Below are positions 18,326-27,541 of a DNA stretch of 64,000 nt, in pieces (the stretch's first letter is position 1; each line of letters starts with the position of its first letter). The notes under the pieces are model-generated. The model searched no databases and was not told the DNA's origin. It saw only the letters and a list, made by a program, of their open reading frames with translations. Made by a program: the position numbers and the translations under genes. The stretch spans positions 114,442 to 178,441 of the forward strand of contig CAZXFW010000007.1 in the NCBI GenBank assembly GCA_964640175.1, written 5' to 3'. Source of the DNA: JACKDX01 sp964640175. GTDB lineage: Bacteria > Myxococcota_A > Polyangia > Polyangiales > GCA-016699535.

Positions 18326-20665
18326 CTAATGAAGGATAAGGCCACCGTGTTGGGCAAGTGAGATGGTAGTAATGCCGTACTGTTTGAAGCGGCTTACTAC
18401 TTCTGCATGAGGATGACCAAAGCGATTATGCCGTCCGGCACTGATGATCGCGGTGTGTGGTTTAACCGCAGCAACAAATTCTGCAGAGCTTGACGTGCGC
18501 GAGCCGTGATGAGGCACTTTAAGCACATGGGTATGCAGATCGGGATGACGCAAAAGCAACGAACGCTCCCCTGCTTCTTCGATATCACCTGTCAGCAGAA
18601 AGCTTTGTTCTTTGGTGGCGATGCGGATCACGAGGGAATTGTCGTTGATATCCAGTGAAGGGTCATACCCCGGACACGGCCACAGGACTTCTACTTTGGC
18701 ATTGGCATAATACCGAGGCTTGTTACACAGCGCGTTTGTGGGCACGATGCGAATGCCGCGATGTCGAGCCGTTTGCAGCATGGTGGAGAACATCCCTTGA
18801 GGATCTTCTGCATAAGCTTGTCCGTTATCCCAGAGTTCTCCGATGGAAAATTCGTTTAAAAGGGCAGGCAACCCACCGTAGTGGTCTGGGTGTGGATGGC
18901 TGATCACTACAATATCAATATGAAAACGTCGTCGTGCTTTAAGCAAAGGAGTAATCACATGAAGGCCAGGATCAGGACTTCCATGGATGCTTCCTCCAGT
19001 GTCAATCAACATCAGTTTTCCATCGGGCAAATCCACCAACGCAGCATCACCCTGTCCCACATCGAGAAACGTTGCCCGCAGTTTTCCATGAGGTTTTTCT
19101 TGATGCCGCAAATGCCATTCAGTGCTTGCAAATAAAAGGATGGCACATCCCATAACACTAAAACGAAAGCGCCATGAGCGGCCTATAAGTATGGCGATGC
19201 ATGCGATGGCTAAAATCAGTCCTTGGGCAATGGACAGCGGTGGGGTGACAGTGCCCCAGCGAATTTTTTCAAATAGCGTGCAGGCATACACAAAGAGTTC
19301 ACATCCCCAACGGAGCAGGGTGCCAAGTATTACAGCAGCTTTTCGCCATACGAGTGCGATAAAGGCCAATCCAAAACTCAACGGCATCAATACATAGCTT
19401 GCCACAGGGACGAGTGAGAGGTTGGCAAGCAGGCCAATCAAAGGCACGCCTCCAAAACACCAAATGACCAACGGCGCAGTGGCTACCATAGAACGTACAC
19501 TGATGATGAGTTGCGTATACCAAAATGAAGCATGCTTCGTGGTGGCAGTGATGATAGCGACTGTAGCCACTACTGAGAGCAAGAAGGCCGGGCCAACGGC
19601 ATCTCTAGGGTTAAGTGCACAAAAACATAAGACAGACGCCGCAATAATTCCGCTTGGTGTAGGCTTGCGACCCGCCGTGATTGCGATCCAAGACAAGGCA
19701 GACATGAGAGCCGCTCTCCAACCGCTGGAAGTGTTACCGGCGACTGCCGCATAACCCAGGGCAAATGGAATCCCAATCAAACACGCAAGGCGCCGTACAT
19801 CGTAACGGCAGGCGATACGATGAAAGCGCAGCAACAGTCTTCTCCAACATTCGACAATGAATCCTGCAAACAATGTGATGTTGAGCCCCGAGACTGCCAA
19901 CACATGGGTAAGACCAGCACCTTGAATACTTGCCCGTGTCTCTTCGGGGATGAGCTGGGTTTCACCTAATAACCAGGCAATCGCCATGCCAGCTGTTTGA
20001 GTATCGAGCGAAGTTCTTAGCGCATGGTGAAGAGCATTTCGAACACGCTCTAGCAGTTGGTATCGAATGGGTTGATCGATCACCCATGCAGGTGCCCCGG
20101 AGGGAATTCGGCCGCTGGCACGGATGACTTCGGAAGGTGCCCGTGGCCATTCGGGATGGGGAGAAGGATTGCGGAACGAAGACCACGGCTTGATCACAGC
20201 CAATGTTTCAAGGGTAGCTCCTAAGGGAAGGCGTTTGCCATACACAAGCAAGCGCGTTCCAGACGGAAGTGGACGGCGGTCTATGACGCGTGTTGCATCA
20301 TGAACGCGGGCAATGGCGCGAGGCCCTTGGGGCGTGTCTTGTGTTTGCTCGATCGTGACGTGTATGCGTGCCAATCCTTCAGGTATTTCTTTCAAGGAGG
20401 GCGTGACACGCGCTGTACCCAACATGGCAATCAGTGCGCACCCACCTAGCATGCAGGGAATAAGCCCACGCACGTTCACACGATGCGCACACCCTACAAT
20501 GAGCGCACTGCTAAGCAAGAGCATGAGGGCTACGTAGGCTGCTGGCCACGGTGTGATCACATGGCTATGCACTAAGAGCGCGCCTAGCATCCAACCGATA
20601 GCGATGGGCACAAGTGCAGTCATGCTCGTAGAGCGTGGGCAATTGCCATGCCATCCCACGGGCAT
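18326..20665 (-). CDS. comEC: ComEC/Rec2-family DNA uptake channel protein
   Basis: A 779-residue inner-membrane protein. The N-terminus is hydrophobic with an OB-like segment (ARIHVTIEQTQDTPQGPRAIARV). The competence domain contains QGAGLTHVLAVSGLNITLFAGF followed by about eight membrane segments. The C-terminal metallo-beta-lactamase domain has FLDVGQGDAALVDLPDG, ISHPHPDHYGGLP and VPHHGSRTS, with the metal ligands intact. It moves single-stranded DNA across the inner membrane during transformation. The start at ATG 20665 has AGGA 7 bases upstream. No other competence gene is in the window. It converges with the acyltransferase-like gene. Confidence 0.92.
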   Translation of the reverse strand: MPVGWHGNCPRSTSMTALVPIAIGWMLGALLVHSHVITPWPAAYVALMLLLSSALIVGCAHRVNVRGLIPCMLGGCALIAMLGTARVTPSLKEIPEGLARIHVTIEQTQDTPQGPRAIARVHDATRVIDRRPLPSGTRLLVYGKRLPLGATLETLAVIKPWSSFRNPSPHPEWPRAPSEVIRASGRIPSGAPAWVIDQPIRYQLLERVRNALHHALRTSLDTQTAGMAIAWLLGETQLIPEETRASIQGAGLTHVLAVSGLNITLFAGFIVECWRRLLLRFHRIACRYDVRRLACLIGIPFALGYAAVAGNTSSGWRAALMSALSWIAITAGRKPTPSGIIAASVLCFCALNPRDAVGPAFLLSVVATVAIITATTKHASFWYTQLIISVRSMVATAPLVIWCFGGVPLIGLLANLSLVPVASYVLMPLSFGLAFIALVWRKAAVILGTLLRWGCELFVYACTLFEKIRWGTVTPPLSIAQGLILAIACIAILIGRSWRFRFSVMGCAILLFASTEWHLRHQEKPHGKLRATFLDVGQGDAALVDLPDGKLMLIDTGGSIHGSPDPGLHVITPLLKARRRFHIDIVVISHPHPDHYGGLPALLNEFSIGELWDNGQAYAEDPQGMFSTMLQTARHRGIRIVPTNALCNKPRYYANAKVEVLWPCPGYDPSLDINDNSLVIRIATKEQSFLLTGDIEEAGERSLLLRHPDLHTHVLKVPHHGSRTSSSAEFVAAVKPHTAIISAGRHNRFGHPHAEVVSRFKQYGITTISLAQHGGLILH

Positions 20666-20778
20666 AGTTTTATCCTGAGTTAGCGAATGGAGATTGGCGC
20701 ATTCAAGGTATGCCCGTTACATCACGTCAGACCGACAGGACATGGCAGGAGGTCCATGTTGGTGGTAAGGTTTACGTT

Positions 20779-21129
20779 ATGAATTCCGCAGAACATGTCC
20801 CGGCTGGTATAGAGATCACGCCGAAAGCTCTTTTAATGGCCAAACAAAAAGTCGCCAAAGCCGAGCAACCTGTGCTGGGTTTGCGCATTGGAGTAAAAGG
20901 CGGGGGCTGCTCGGGAGTGAGTTATGCCATTCAGTTTGCGGACAAACACCGTGATAACGATCATGTGTTCGACTTCGAGGGGCTTAAGGTGTTTGTCGAT
21001 GCCAAAAGCTTGGAGTACTTGAAGGGCACGACACTGGATTGGGAAGAAAAACTGATGGGTTATGGGTTCAAATTCGTCAATCCCAACGCTAAATCAGGCT
21101 GCGGCTGTGGATCCTCGTTTGCCATCTGA
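20779..21129 (+). CDS. A-type (HesB/IscA/SufA) iron-sulfur carrier protein
   Basis: A 116-residue protein with the three conserved cysteines of A-type carriers: GGGCSGVSY in the middle and SGCGCGSSFAI at the C-terminus. It carries nascent clusters from a scaffold to target proteins. ATG 20779 is preceded by AAGG at 8 bases and gives the usual family length. An in-frame ATG at 20710 would add 23 residues. It lies just upstream of the Rrf2 regulator and suf operon, so a SufA-like role is likely. A second paralogue is at 40045-40368 on the other strand. Confidence 0.92.
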   Translation: MNSAEHVPAGIEITPKALLMAKQKVAKAEQPVLGLRIGVKGGGCSGVSYAIQFADKHRDNDHVFDFEGLKVFVDAKSLEYLKGTTLDWEEKLMGYGFKFVNPNAKSGCGCGSSFAI

Positions 21130-21221
21130 CGGATAGGCTTTCTCTACGCAAGTTTTTGAATTGATTGGTGTTAATATCCTTGACGTCGGGCGAGGATTCG
21201 ACTGGAAATAGGACCTTTTCT

Positions 21222-21235
21222 GTACTATATAGTCC
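21222..21235. promoter_or_regulatory. Candidate Rrf2-type operator before the suf operon
   Basis: The perfect 10-base palindrome ACTATATAGT (21224-21233) sits in the 135-base gap upstream of the Rrf2 regulator. It extends to 14 bases with one mismatched pair. It contains TATAGT, a passable -10 element, about 32 bases before the preferred start codon, with no good -35. A repressor bound there would cover the -10. Autoregulation by an Rrf2 protein is the family norm; the assignment of this site is inference. Confidence 0.4.
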
Positions 21236-21264
21236 GGCAAGGCCTCTTGGCGAAGATAGTTAAC

Positions 21265-21723
21265 GTGTTACGCATTGGAAAGATTACAGATTATGGGATT
21301 ATGGTGGCCAGCCGGCTTTCGGATGCCACCCACTCAGCGCCTTTTAGTGTGCGTGATGTGGCGGCGATGACAGCGGTGCCCCAGCCGACGGTAAGTAAAG
21401 TCCTCAAGCAGCTTACCCGCGCCGGTGTGGTTTCTTCGGTGCGCGGCGCAAATGGTGGGTATCGCCTTTCCCGGCCTGCTGTTCAAATCAGTGTGGTTGA
21501 GGTCATCGAAGCGCTTGAGGGGCCAATCGCAGTGACCGCGTGCAGCGGTGAGAGCCGTGGCGCATGTACGCATGAGGACCGATGCAGTGTGCGTGCGAAC
21601 TGGGAGCGTATTAACCATGCGGTGTATCAAGCGCTGCGTGGTATCAGCCTGGCCGATATGGCTCGGCCGTTAACCTTCGATGTGATTAATTTCATGTCGC
21701 CTAAACGTGCGTTGCCCACCTAG
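21265..21723 (+). CDS. Rrf2-family iron-sulfur regulator of the suf operon
   Basis: A 152-residue winged-helix regulator. I chose GTG 21265 because it yields the usual family N-terminus (M)LRIGKITDYGIMV. A TTG at 21247 is also in frame. The helix-turn-helix lies at AAMTAVPQPTVSKVLKQL, followed by the wing RGANGGYRL. Three cysteines (ACSGESRGACTHEDRC) in the loop can bind a [2Fe-2S] cluster, as in IscR and the SUF-linked regulator group. It is the first gene of the suf cluster and is expected to repress it when iron-sulfur supply is adequate. Confidence 0.9.
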   Translation: MLRIGKITDYGIMVASRLSDATHSAPFSVRDVAAMTAVPQPTVSKVLKQLTRAGVVSSVRGANGGYRLSRPAVQISVVEVIEALEGPIAVTACSGESRGACTHEDRCSVRANWERINHAVYQALRGISLADMARPLTFDVINFMSPKRALPT

Positions 21724-21761
21724 TCCATAGAGAGACATTTAATTTTTTGTAAAGGAACACC

Positions 21762-23210
21762 ATGACGAGCTCTGTTGAACAGCTCAATCACCTTATCAAC
21801 CGTGACTATGCGGCTGGTTTTGTCACAGATATCGAGCAGGAATCCGCTCCACCAGGGTTAAACGAAGACATCATACGTTTGATCTCTGGAAAAAAGAATG
21901 AACCTGAGTGGCTATTGGCGTGGCGTCTCAAAGCGTATCAACACTGGCTTAACATGAAAGAGCCTTCTTGGGCGAATGTGAGTTATCCCGCTATCGACTA
22001 TCAAAGCATTTCTTATTACGCCGCACCCAAGCAAGCAAAAGATAAGCCAAAGAGTTTGGAGGAAGTGGATCCTGAGTTGTTACGTACGTATGAAAAGCTT
22101 GGCATCCCTCTTCATGAGCGAGCTGTTTTGGCAGGGGTGGCTGTGGATGCTGTGTTTGACAGCGTGTCTGTGGCTACGACGTTCAAAGGGAAACTGGCAG
22201 AGATGGGTATCGTGTTCTGCTCGTTTTCAGAAGCAGTAAAAGAGCATCCCGAGCTTGTGCGCAAATATCTTGGTTCTGTGGTTCCTTATACGGATAATTT
22301 TTTTGCGACGCTCAACTCGGCGGTTTTTAGCGATGGCTCGTTTGTGTACATCCCCAAAGGGATACGTTGTCCGATGGAGCTTTCCACTTATTTTCGGATC
22401 AATGCAGCCAACACGGGCCAGTTTGAACGTACGTTGGTCGTTGCAGATGAAGGAAGCTACGTCAGTTACCTTGAAGGGTGCACGGCACCCATGCGCGATG
22501 AAAACCAGCTTCATGCGGCGGTGGTCGAGCTGGTGGCGTTGGGTGATGCCCAAATCAAATACTCTACTGTTCAGAACTGGTATCCAGGAGACAAAGAAGG
22601 CAAAGGCGGCATTTACAACTTTGTGACCAAGCGAGGCATGTGTGCCGGTGCACGTTCGAAGATTTCGTGGACTCAAGTGGAGACGGGTTCAGCCATTACG
22701 TGGAAGTATCCAAGCTGCATTCTGAAAGGCGACTATTCCACGGGTGAGTTTTATTCTGTGGCATTAAGCAATCACCGCCAGCAAGCAGACACCGGTACCA
22801 AGATGATTCATCTTGGCAAACACACACGCAGCACGATTGTCTCTAAGGGAATTTCCGCAGGCTATGGCCAACAAACCTACCGCGGCTCTGTGAAAATTCT
22901 CAAACACGCTGAAGACGCCCGTAACCACACACGGTGCGATTCGCTTTTAATTGGCAGCCATTGCAGCGCAGATACTGTGCCCTACATTGAAGTGCGTAAT
23001 CCCGGTGCGCAACTCGAGCACGAAGCGACCACGTCGCGTATTGGTGAAGAGCAGCTTTTTTATTGTCGTCAGCGGGGGCTCTCTGAGGAAGATGCCGTAA
23101 GCTTGATTGTTAACGGATTTTGTAAAGAAGTAATTAATGAATTGCCTATGGAATTTGCGGTCGAAGCGCAAAAATTGCTTGGCGTCAGTCTTGAAGGCTC
23201 AGTGGGGTAG
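21762..23210 (+). CDS. sufB: SufB, Fe-S cluster scaffold subunit
   Basis: A 482-residue scaffold of the SufBCD complex. It contains the beta-helix core with PKGIRCPMELSTYFRINAANTGQFERTLVVADEGSYVSYLEGC, and the C-terminal region RIGEEQLFYCRQRGLSEEDA shared with SufD. AAGGA lies 7 bases before the ATG. The upstream spacer of 38 bases after the regulator is AT-rich. The order regulator-sufB-sufC-sufD-sufS-sufU-sufT is the common proteobacterial/deep-branch arrangement. Confidence 0.97.
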   Translation: MTSSVEQLNHLINRDYAAGFVTDIEQESAPPGLNEDIIRLISGKKNEPEWLLAWRLKAYQHWLNMKEPSWANVSYPAIDYQSISYYAAPKQAKDKPKSLEEVDPELLRTYEKLGIPLHERAVLAGVAVDAVFDSVSVATTFKGKLAEMGIVFCSFSEAVKEHPELVRKYLGSVVPYTDNFFATLNSAVFSDGSFVYIPKGIRCPMELSTYFRINAANTGQFERTLVVADEGSYVSYLEGCTAPMRDENQLHAAVVELVALGDAQIKYSTVQNWYPGDKEGKGGIYNFVTKRGMCAGARSKISWTQVETGSAITWKYPSCILKGDYSTGEFYSVALSNHRQQADTGTKMIHLGKHTRSTIVSKGISAGYGQQTYRGSVKILKHAEDARNHTRCDSLLIGSHCSADTVPYIEVRNPGAQLEHEATTSRIGEEQLFYCRQRGLSEEDAVSLIVNGFCKEVINELPMEFAVEAQKLLGVSLEGSVG

Positions 23211-23216
23211 AGTGTG

Positions 23217-23972
23217 ATGTTATCGATTGAAAATTTACATGTGTCTGTAGAAGGAACACCTATTTTACGGGGAATTGATCTCAAGGTTCGTGCAGGTGAG
23301 GTGCACGCCATCATGGGGCCTAACGGCTCCGGAAAAAGCACGCTTGCGTACGTGTTGGCAGGACGCGAAGGCTATGATGTCACGCAAGGTAAGGTGTTGT
23401 TTGAAGGCAAGGATTTGCTTTCAATGCCTGTGGAAGAGCGTGCTCGAGAAGGCGTGTTCTTGGGGTTTCAGTATCCTGTGGAAATTTCTGGCGTCAGCAA
23501 TGCCTATTTTCTTAAGGCAAGCGTGAACGCCATTCGCAAGCACCGTGGATTGCCGGAATTGGATGCCGTTGATTTTCTTTCGGTAAGTAAGGAGAAAATG
23601 GCCTTGGTGGACTTGAGCCCTGAGCTTGGAAAACGTGGCGTCAATGAAGGGTTTAGTGGGGGCGAGAAAAAACGTAATGAGATTTTTCAAATGGCCATGC
23701 TGGAGCCTAAACTAGCAGTATTGGATGAGACAGATTCTGGGTTGGACATTGATGCACTTAAAATCGTAGCGCATGGCGTTAATGCAATCCGATCTTCCGA
23801 GCGCGCTATTCTTCTCATTACGCATTACCAACGCTTATTGGATTACATTGTTCCTGATGTGGTGCATGTGCTGGTTAATGGAGTCGTGGTCGAATCAGGC
23901 GATAAAGGTGTTGCGAGTCGTTTGGAGCGCGAAGGTTATGGTTCATTGGAACCACCGAGGCCTGTGTCATGA
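23217..23972 (+). CDS. sufC: SufC, ABC-type ATPase of the Fe-S assembly complex
   Basis: An ATPase of about 251 residues that powers cluster assembly on SufBD. Walker A is GPNGSGKST, the signature is FSGGEKKR and Walker B LAVLDETDSGLD, the last being typical of SufC. ATG 23217 follows an in-frame GTG at 23214; either could start translation, only 3-6 bases after the sufB stop. The 3' end overlaps sufD by ATGA. Confidence 0.97.
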   Translation: MLSIENLHVSVEGTPILRGIDLKVRAGEVHAIMGPNGSGKSTLAYVLAGREGYDVTQGKVLFEGKDLLSMPVEERAREGVFLGFQYPVEISGVSNAYFLKASVNAIRKHRGLPELDAVDFLSVSKEKMALVDLSPELGKRGVNEGFSGGEKKRNEIFQMAMLEPKLAVLDETDSGLDIDALKIVAHGVNAIRSSERAILLITHYQRLLDYIVPDVVHVLVNGVVVESGDKGVASRLEREGYGSLEPPRPVS

Positions 23973-25270
23973 CAGCACCGTTACTCCAAAAAAGTCCATT
24001 GCTGGATGCGGGTTTGGCGCAGATTGCGCTTAAGTCATCCGAACCGCTGCCCCAATGGTTGTTACACCTTAAAGCAAACGCTGCTCAGCATATTCGGGAA
24101 TACGGTATGCCGCATCCCAAAGAGGAAGCATGGCGTTTTGCCCCACTGGCTACGTTGCTCGACGTTGCATTTGAGCCAGCTTCACAAAGGCAACCCGCTC
24201 CTTCGTTACCTTCCAGCGTCCTTTCGTTGTCTCGTGCGCTTTCTGTTGAGCCGATCGTCATGTTCAACGGTCGATTGGTGGATAGAACCCATTCGTCTAT
24301 GCCGGACCTTCCAGAAGTCTTGGCGTTTCACTTAGGTCGCAATGTTTCTACAGCTGCTCCATTTGCAGCGCTGAATACTGCGATGTTTTCGGATGTGTTG
24401 TGGCTTAAGCTTTCCGGAACGGATGCGACTTCGCGTGTGCTTTATGTTGTTCATACTAGCCAAGGCGGAAACACGCCGCAGATGGCTTACGATCGCGTGA
24501 TGATCACCGCTGAGCCCAATAGCCACTGGACTGTGATTGAACACTTTGTAGGGCTGTCTACATCGGAACACGCAACCTTTTGTTCGAACGCAGTGAGTGA
24601 AGTGGTTTTAGGGCCTCATGCCGAGGTAGAGCATGTTCGAATCTATGAAGGAGCATCTCAAGACATGATGCTCCTTAATGTAGCGGTCAGACAGGAACAT
24701 CAAAGCCGCTATGTGTCGCGGAGTTTTTCGTTGAGCGGCGCATTGCGACGTGAAGATGTGCACGTCGTTTTGGCAGATCCGCACAGCGAGTGTGATTTGG
24801 AAGGGGTGTATGTGATTGATAATGCTGATTTTTCTGGGCATTATACCGCAATTACCCATGCAGGTACACATACGCGTAGCAAACAACATTACCGTGGCGT
24901 GTTAGGCGCAAAAAGCCAAGGGGTGTTTGACGGTACGATTGTGATTGCGCGGGATGCTCAAGATAGCCATGCGCATCAAGAAAACCGCAACGTGCTTTTG
25001 AGCACCGATGCCACAATACACACGAAGCCGCAGTTGCAAATTGATGCAGACAATGTCAAGTGCAGTCATGGTGCTACCGTAGGCCATTTGGACGATGCTC
25101 AACTGTTTTATTTGCGCTCCAGAGGTGTTGGCGTACGAGATGCCAAAACGATGTTGCTCTTGGCTTTCTTGGAGAGCCTTGTCAAAACAGTAGACCATCT
25201 TCCATTGCAAGGCATGTTGGTCGAATGTGTGCGCAGGCATTTGCCTGCTGAACTTGCAGGTGCGTTATGA
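23969..25270 (+). CDS. sufD: SufD, Fe-S assembly complex subunit
   Basis: A 433-residue partner of SufB. The N-terminal AWRFAPL motif, the beta-helix repeats and the C-terminal HGATVGHLDDAQLFYLRSRGV segment are typical. It carries the conserved histidine in SHGATVG. The start overlaps the sufC stop and the end overlaps sufS, indicating tight translational coupling along the operon. Confidence 0.95.
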   Translation: MTAPLLQKSPLLDAGLAQIALKSSEPLPQWLLHLKANAAQHIREYGMPHPKEEAWRFAPLATLLDVAFEPASQRQPAPSLPSSVLSLSRALSVEPIVMFNGRLVDRTHSSMPDLPEVLAFHLGRNVSTAAPFAALNTAMFSDVLWLKLSGTDATSRVLYVVHTSQGGNTPQMAYDRVMITAEPNSHWTVIEHFVGLSTSEHATFCSNAVSEVVLGPHAEVEHVRIYEGASQDMMLLNVAVRQEHQSRYVSRSFSLSGALRREDVHVVLADPHSECDLEGVYVIDNADFSGHYTAITHAGTHTRSKQHYRGVLGAKSQGVFDGTIVIARDAQDSHAHQENRNVLLSTDATIHTKPQLQIDADNVKCSHGATVGHLDDAQLFYLRSRGVGVRDAKTMLLLAFLESLVKTVDHLPLQGMLVECVRRHLPAELAGAL

Positions 25271-26541
25271 TGCAAGCGGAGACGCCTGTTGCGGCTTTAG
25301 GAAAGCTTGGTTTACACGATCACGCAACGGATTTTGCCGCCATTCGTGAGCAGTTTCCTGCGCTACACCAAAGTGTTCACGAAAAGCCTCTCGTATATCT
25401 TGATAGTGCGGCAACCACACTCAAGCCTCAAGCCGTGATTGACGCTGTCAGCCATGTGTATGCGGTGGATTGTGCCAATATTCATCGAGGCGTACACGTG
25501 CTTTCACAACGCGCGACCGAAGCTTATGAAGCGGTTCGTGACAAAGTGAAATCGTGGGTGCATCCGCCGAAGGATAGTCATGTGATATTTGTGCGCGGCA
25601 CGACGGAAGCCATCAATCTTGTGGCCGATGCGTATGTGTTACCTCGGATCGGCCAAGGAGACGAGATTGTTATCACTGAGCTTGAACATCATTCGAATAT
25701 TGTGCCATGGCAGCTTGTGACCGAACGCACTGGCGCGACGTTGGTGGTCGTGCCTATGACGGATGCAGGCGAGATCACGCTTGACGCTTTCGAAGCGACG
25801 CTTTCAAGTCGTACGAAGTTTGTGGCTCTGGCTCATGTGTCCAATGCGTTAGGCACCGTGTTGCCAGTTAAATCACTGATTGAAATAGCACACGCTAAAG
25901 GCATTCCGGTGCTGCTGGATGGGGCCCAGGCTGTCTCGCATGTCCCAGTTAACATTGCGGATCTGGATGCGGATTTTTATGCATTGAGTGCACACAAGCT
26001 CTACGGTCCTACAGGCACGGGAGTGTTGGTTGCAAAAACTTCGTTTCTTGAACAGATGCGTCCTTACCAAGGCGGTGGGGACATGATTAAAAGTGTCTCA
26101 TTTAAGAAAACAGTCTACCACGATCTTCCTCATCGGTTTGAAGCAGGAACGCCTGACATTGCTGGGGTAATCGGCCTTGGAGCCGCGATCGATTACGTGG
26201 CTCATATTGGAATGGATGCCATGCGAGCGCATGAAGCAGAGCTTCTTCGTTATGCGAGAGAGCGCCTGTCAGAGTTGGATGGGGTGCATAGATACGGTAC
26301 GGCAGAGGATGCTGTAGCTTTGGTGTCTTTTAATCTCGACAAGATCCATCCTCACGATGTGGGAACGGTACTTGATATGGAAGGTATCGCTTTACGTGCG
26401 GGCCATCATTGTGCACAGCCCGTCATGACCCACTATGGAATTGCGGCCACGGTGCGTGCTTCGTTTGGGGTGTATAACAATCACAGTGATATAGATCGTC
26501 TTATCGAGGGGCTTTGTAAGGCCAAGGAACTGTTAGGTTAA
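25267..26541 (+). CDS. sufS: SufS cysteine desulfurase
   Basis: A 424-residue PLP enzyme (class II, SufS/CsdA) that takes sulfur from cysteine. The PLP lysine is in ALSAHKLYGPTG and the catalytic cysteine in RAGHHCAQP. The N-terminus is about 20 residues longer than usual. Its sulfur acceptor is probably the SufU encoded next, because no sufE is present. It overlaps both neighbours. Confidence 0.96.
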   Translation: MMQAETPVAALGKLGLHDHATDFAAIREQFPALHQSVHEKPLVYLDSAATTLKPQAVIDAVSHVYAVDCANIHRGVHVLSQRATEAYEAVRDKVKSWVHPPKDSHVIFVRGTTEAINLVADAYVLPRIGQGDEIVITELEHHSNIVPWQLVTERTGATLVVVPMTDAGEITLDAFEATLSSRTKFVALAHVSNALGTVLPVKSLIEIAHAKGIPVLLDGAQAVSHVPVNIADLDADFYALSAHKLYGPTGTGVLVAKTSFLEQMRPYQGGGDMIKSVSFKKTVYHDLPHRFEAGTPDIAGVIGLGAAIDYVAHIGMDAMRAHEAELLRYARERLSELDGVHRYGTAEDAVALVSFNLDKIHPHDVGTVLDMEGIALRAGHHCAQPVMTHYGIAATVRASFGVYNNHSDIDRLIEGLCKAKELLG

Positions 26542-26987
26542 TGTCCGATCTTCGTGAATTGTACCAAGAAGTCATTTTGGATCATGGCAAAGCGCCTAGA
26601 AACTATCGGTTTCCAGAGCCTTCCAGCCACAGTGCCGAGGGGCATAATCCTTTGTGCGGCGATCATGTCATCATCAAACTACGCCTAAATGGCGATACAA
26701 TTGAGGATATTGGATTTCAAGGTTCGGGTTGCGCCATATGTACGGCATCAACCTCTACGATGACGGAAGTACTCAAGGGTAAAAGCATTGAGTCTATGCA
26801 GCGTCTCTTTGAGGAGTTCCACAAGCTGGTGACCCAGGGCGAACGTGTGGATTTAGAAGCATTGGGAAAGCTTGCTGTGTTTTCAGGGGTGGGCGAGTTT
26901 CCCATGCGAGTTAAGTGCGCCACACTCTCGTGGCATACGGTTAAGGCGGCGTTGGAAAATCCTCAAAGCGCTGTAAGTACGGAATAG
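26541..26987 (+). CDS. sufU: SufU, sulfur-relay/Fe-S assembly protein
   Basis: A 148-residue IscU-like protein of the zinc-binding SufU group. Cysteines in HNPLCGDH, GSGCAICTAS and VKCATLSW supply the zinc site and sulfur acceptor. The usual SufU insertion is present between the second and third sites. It shares one base with the sufS stop (TAATG). Confidence 0.93.
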   Translation: MSDLRELYQEVILDHGKAPRNYRFPEPSSHSAEGHNPLCGDHVIIKLRLNGDTIEDIGFQGSGCAICTASTSTMTEVLKGKSIESMQRLFEEFHKLVTQGERVDLEALGKLAVFSGVGEFPMRVKCATLSWHTVKAALENPQSAVSTE

Positions 26988-26990
26988 AAA

Positions 26991-27431
26991 ATGGCAGGAG
27001 GCGTCAAAAAACATTTGCCGGTGACCACCCCTGCGGCGTGGAATGTGCCTCGTGCAGTGCCCACGGAGCCACTCCGTGCTCGTTCGGAAGGAGGCGGAGA
27101 CACTGTTTCTGTTGAGGTACCAGAGATTTCAGAATTGCAGCACGCTGTGGTAGCCAAACTCAAGGCGGTTTACGATCCAGAGATTCCCGTGAACATATAT
27201 GACCTTGGTTTAATTTACGCTATTGAGATCAACCAGGCATATGAGTTACGAATCACCATGACGTTAACGGCTCCGGCATGTCCGGTGGCTGGCAGTATGG
27301 TTAAGGAGGTTGCCGATCGAACAGCGGAGATCCCTGGCATCAAGGCCAGTGAAGTTCAAGTTGTATGGGATCCGCCCTGGACGAAGGATCGCATGACGGA
27401 TGCCGCCAAACTCGAACTCGGATTTCTATAG
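26991..27431 (+). CDS. sufT: SufT, DUF59/MIP18-family Fe-S maturation protein
   Basis: A 146-residue protein. The DUF59 core begins near residue 44 (VVAKLKAVYDPEIPVNIYDLGLIYAIEI) and includes LTAPACPVAGSM and VVWDPPWTKDRM, diagnostic of the SUF-linked branch. The first 40 residues are a Pro/Ala/Arg-rich extension not usual in this family. It ends the protein-coding part of the operon, and a tRNA gene starts 5 bases later. Confidence 0.93.
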   Translation: MAGGVKKHLPVTTPAAWNVPRAVPTEPLRARSEGGGDTVSVEVPEISELQHAVVAKLKAVYDPEIPVNIYDLGLIYAIEINQAYELRITMTLTAPACPVAGSMVKEVADRTAEIPGIKASEVQVVWDPPWTKDRMTDAAKLELGFL

Positions 27432-27436
27432 ATTAA

Positions 27437-27510
27437 GGACGCTTAGCTCAGCTGGATAGAGCGTCGGCCTCCGGAGCCGAAGGTCACAGGTTCGAATCCT
27501 GTAGCGTCCG
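27437..27510 (+). tRNA. tRNA-Arg (anticodon CCG)
   Basis: A 74-base cloverleaf. The acceptor GGACGCT pairs with AGCGTCC, followed by discriminator G. The D arm GCTC/GAGC, anticodon stem TCGGC/GCCGA with loop CTCCGGA, and T arm ACAGG-TTCGAAT-CCTGT all pair. The anticodon CCG reads the arginine codon CGG. CCA is not encoded. It lies 5 bases after the sufT stop with no room for a promoter, so it is probably processed from the suf transcript. Confidence 0.96.
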
Positions 27511-27541
27511 CCCAAGTATCGAAAGCCGCCAACCACCCAAG

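Noticed and set aside
18322..18338. TATCCT/AGGATA hairpin between the acyltransferase-like gene and comEC
   Set aside because: Only 6 bp, AT-rich, with no T-run; too weak to call as a terminator.
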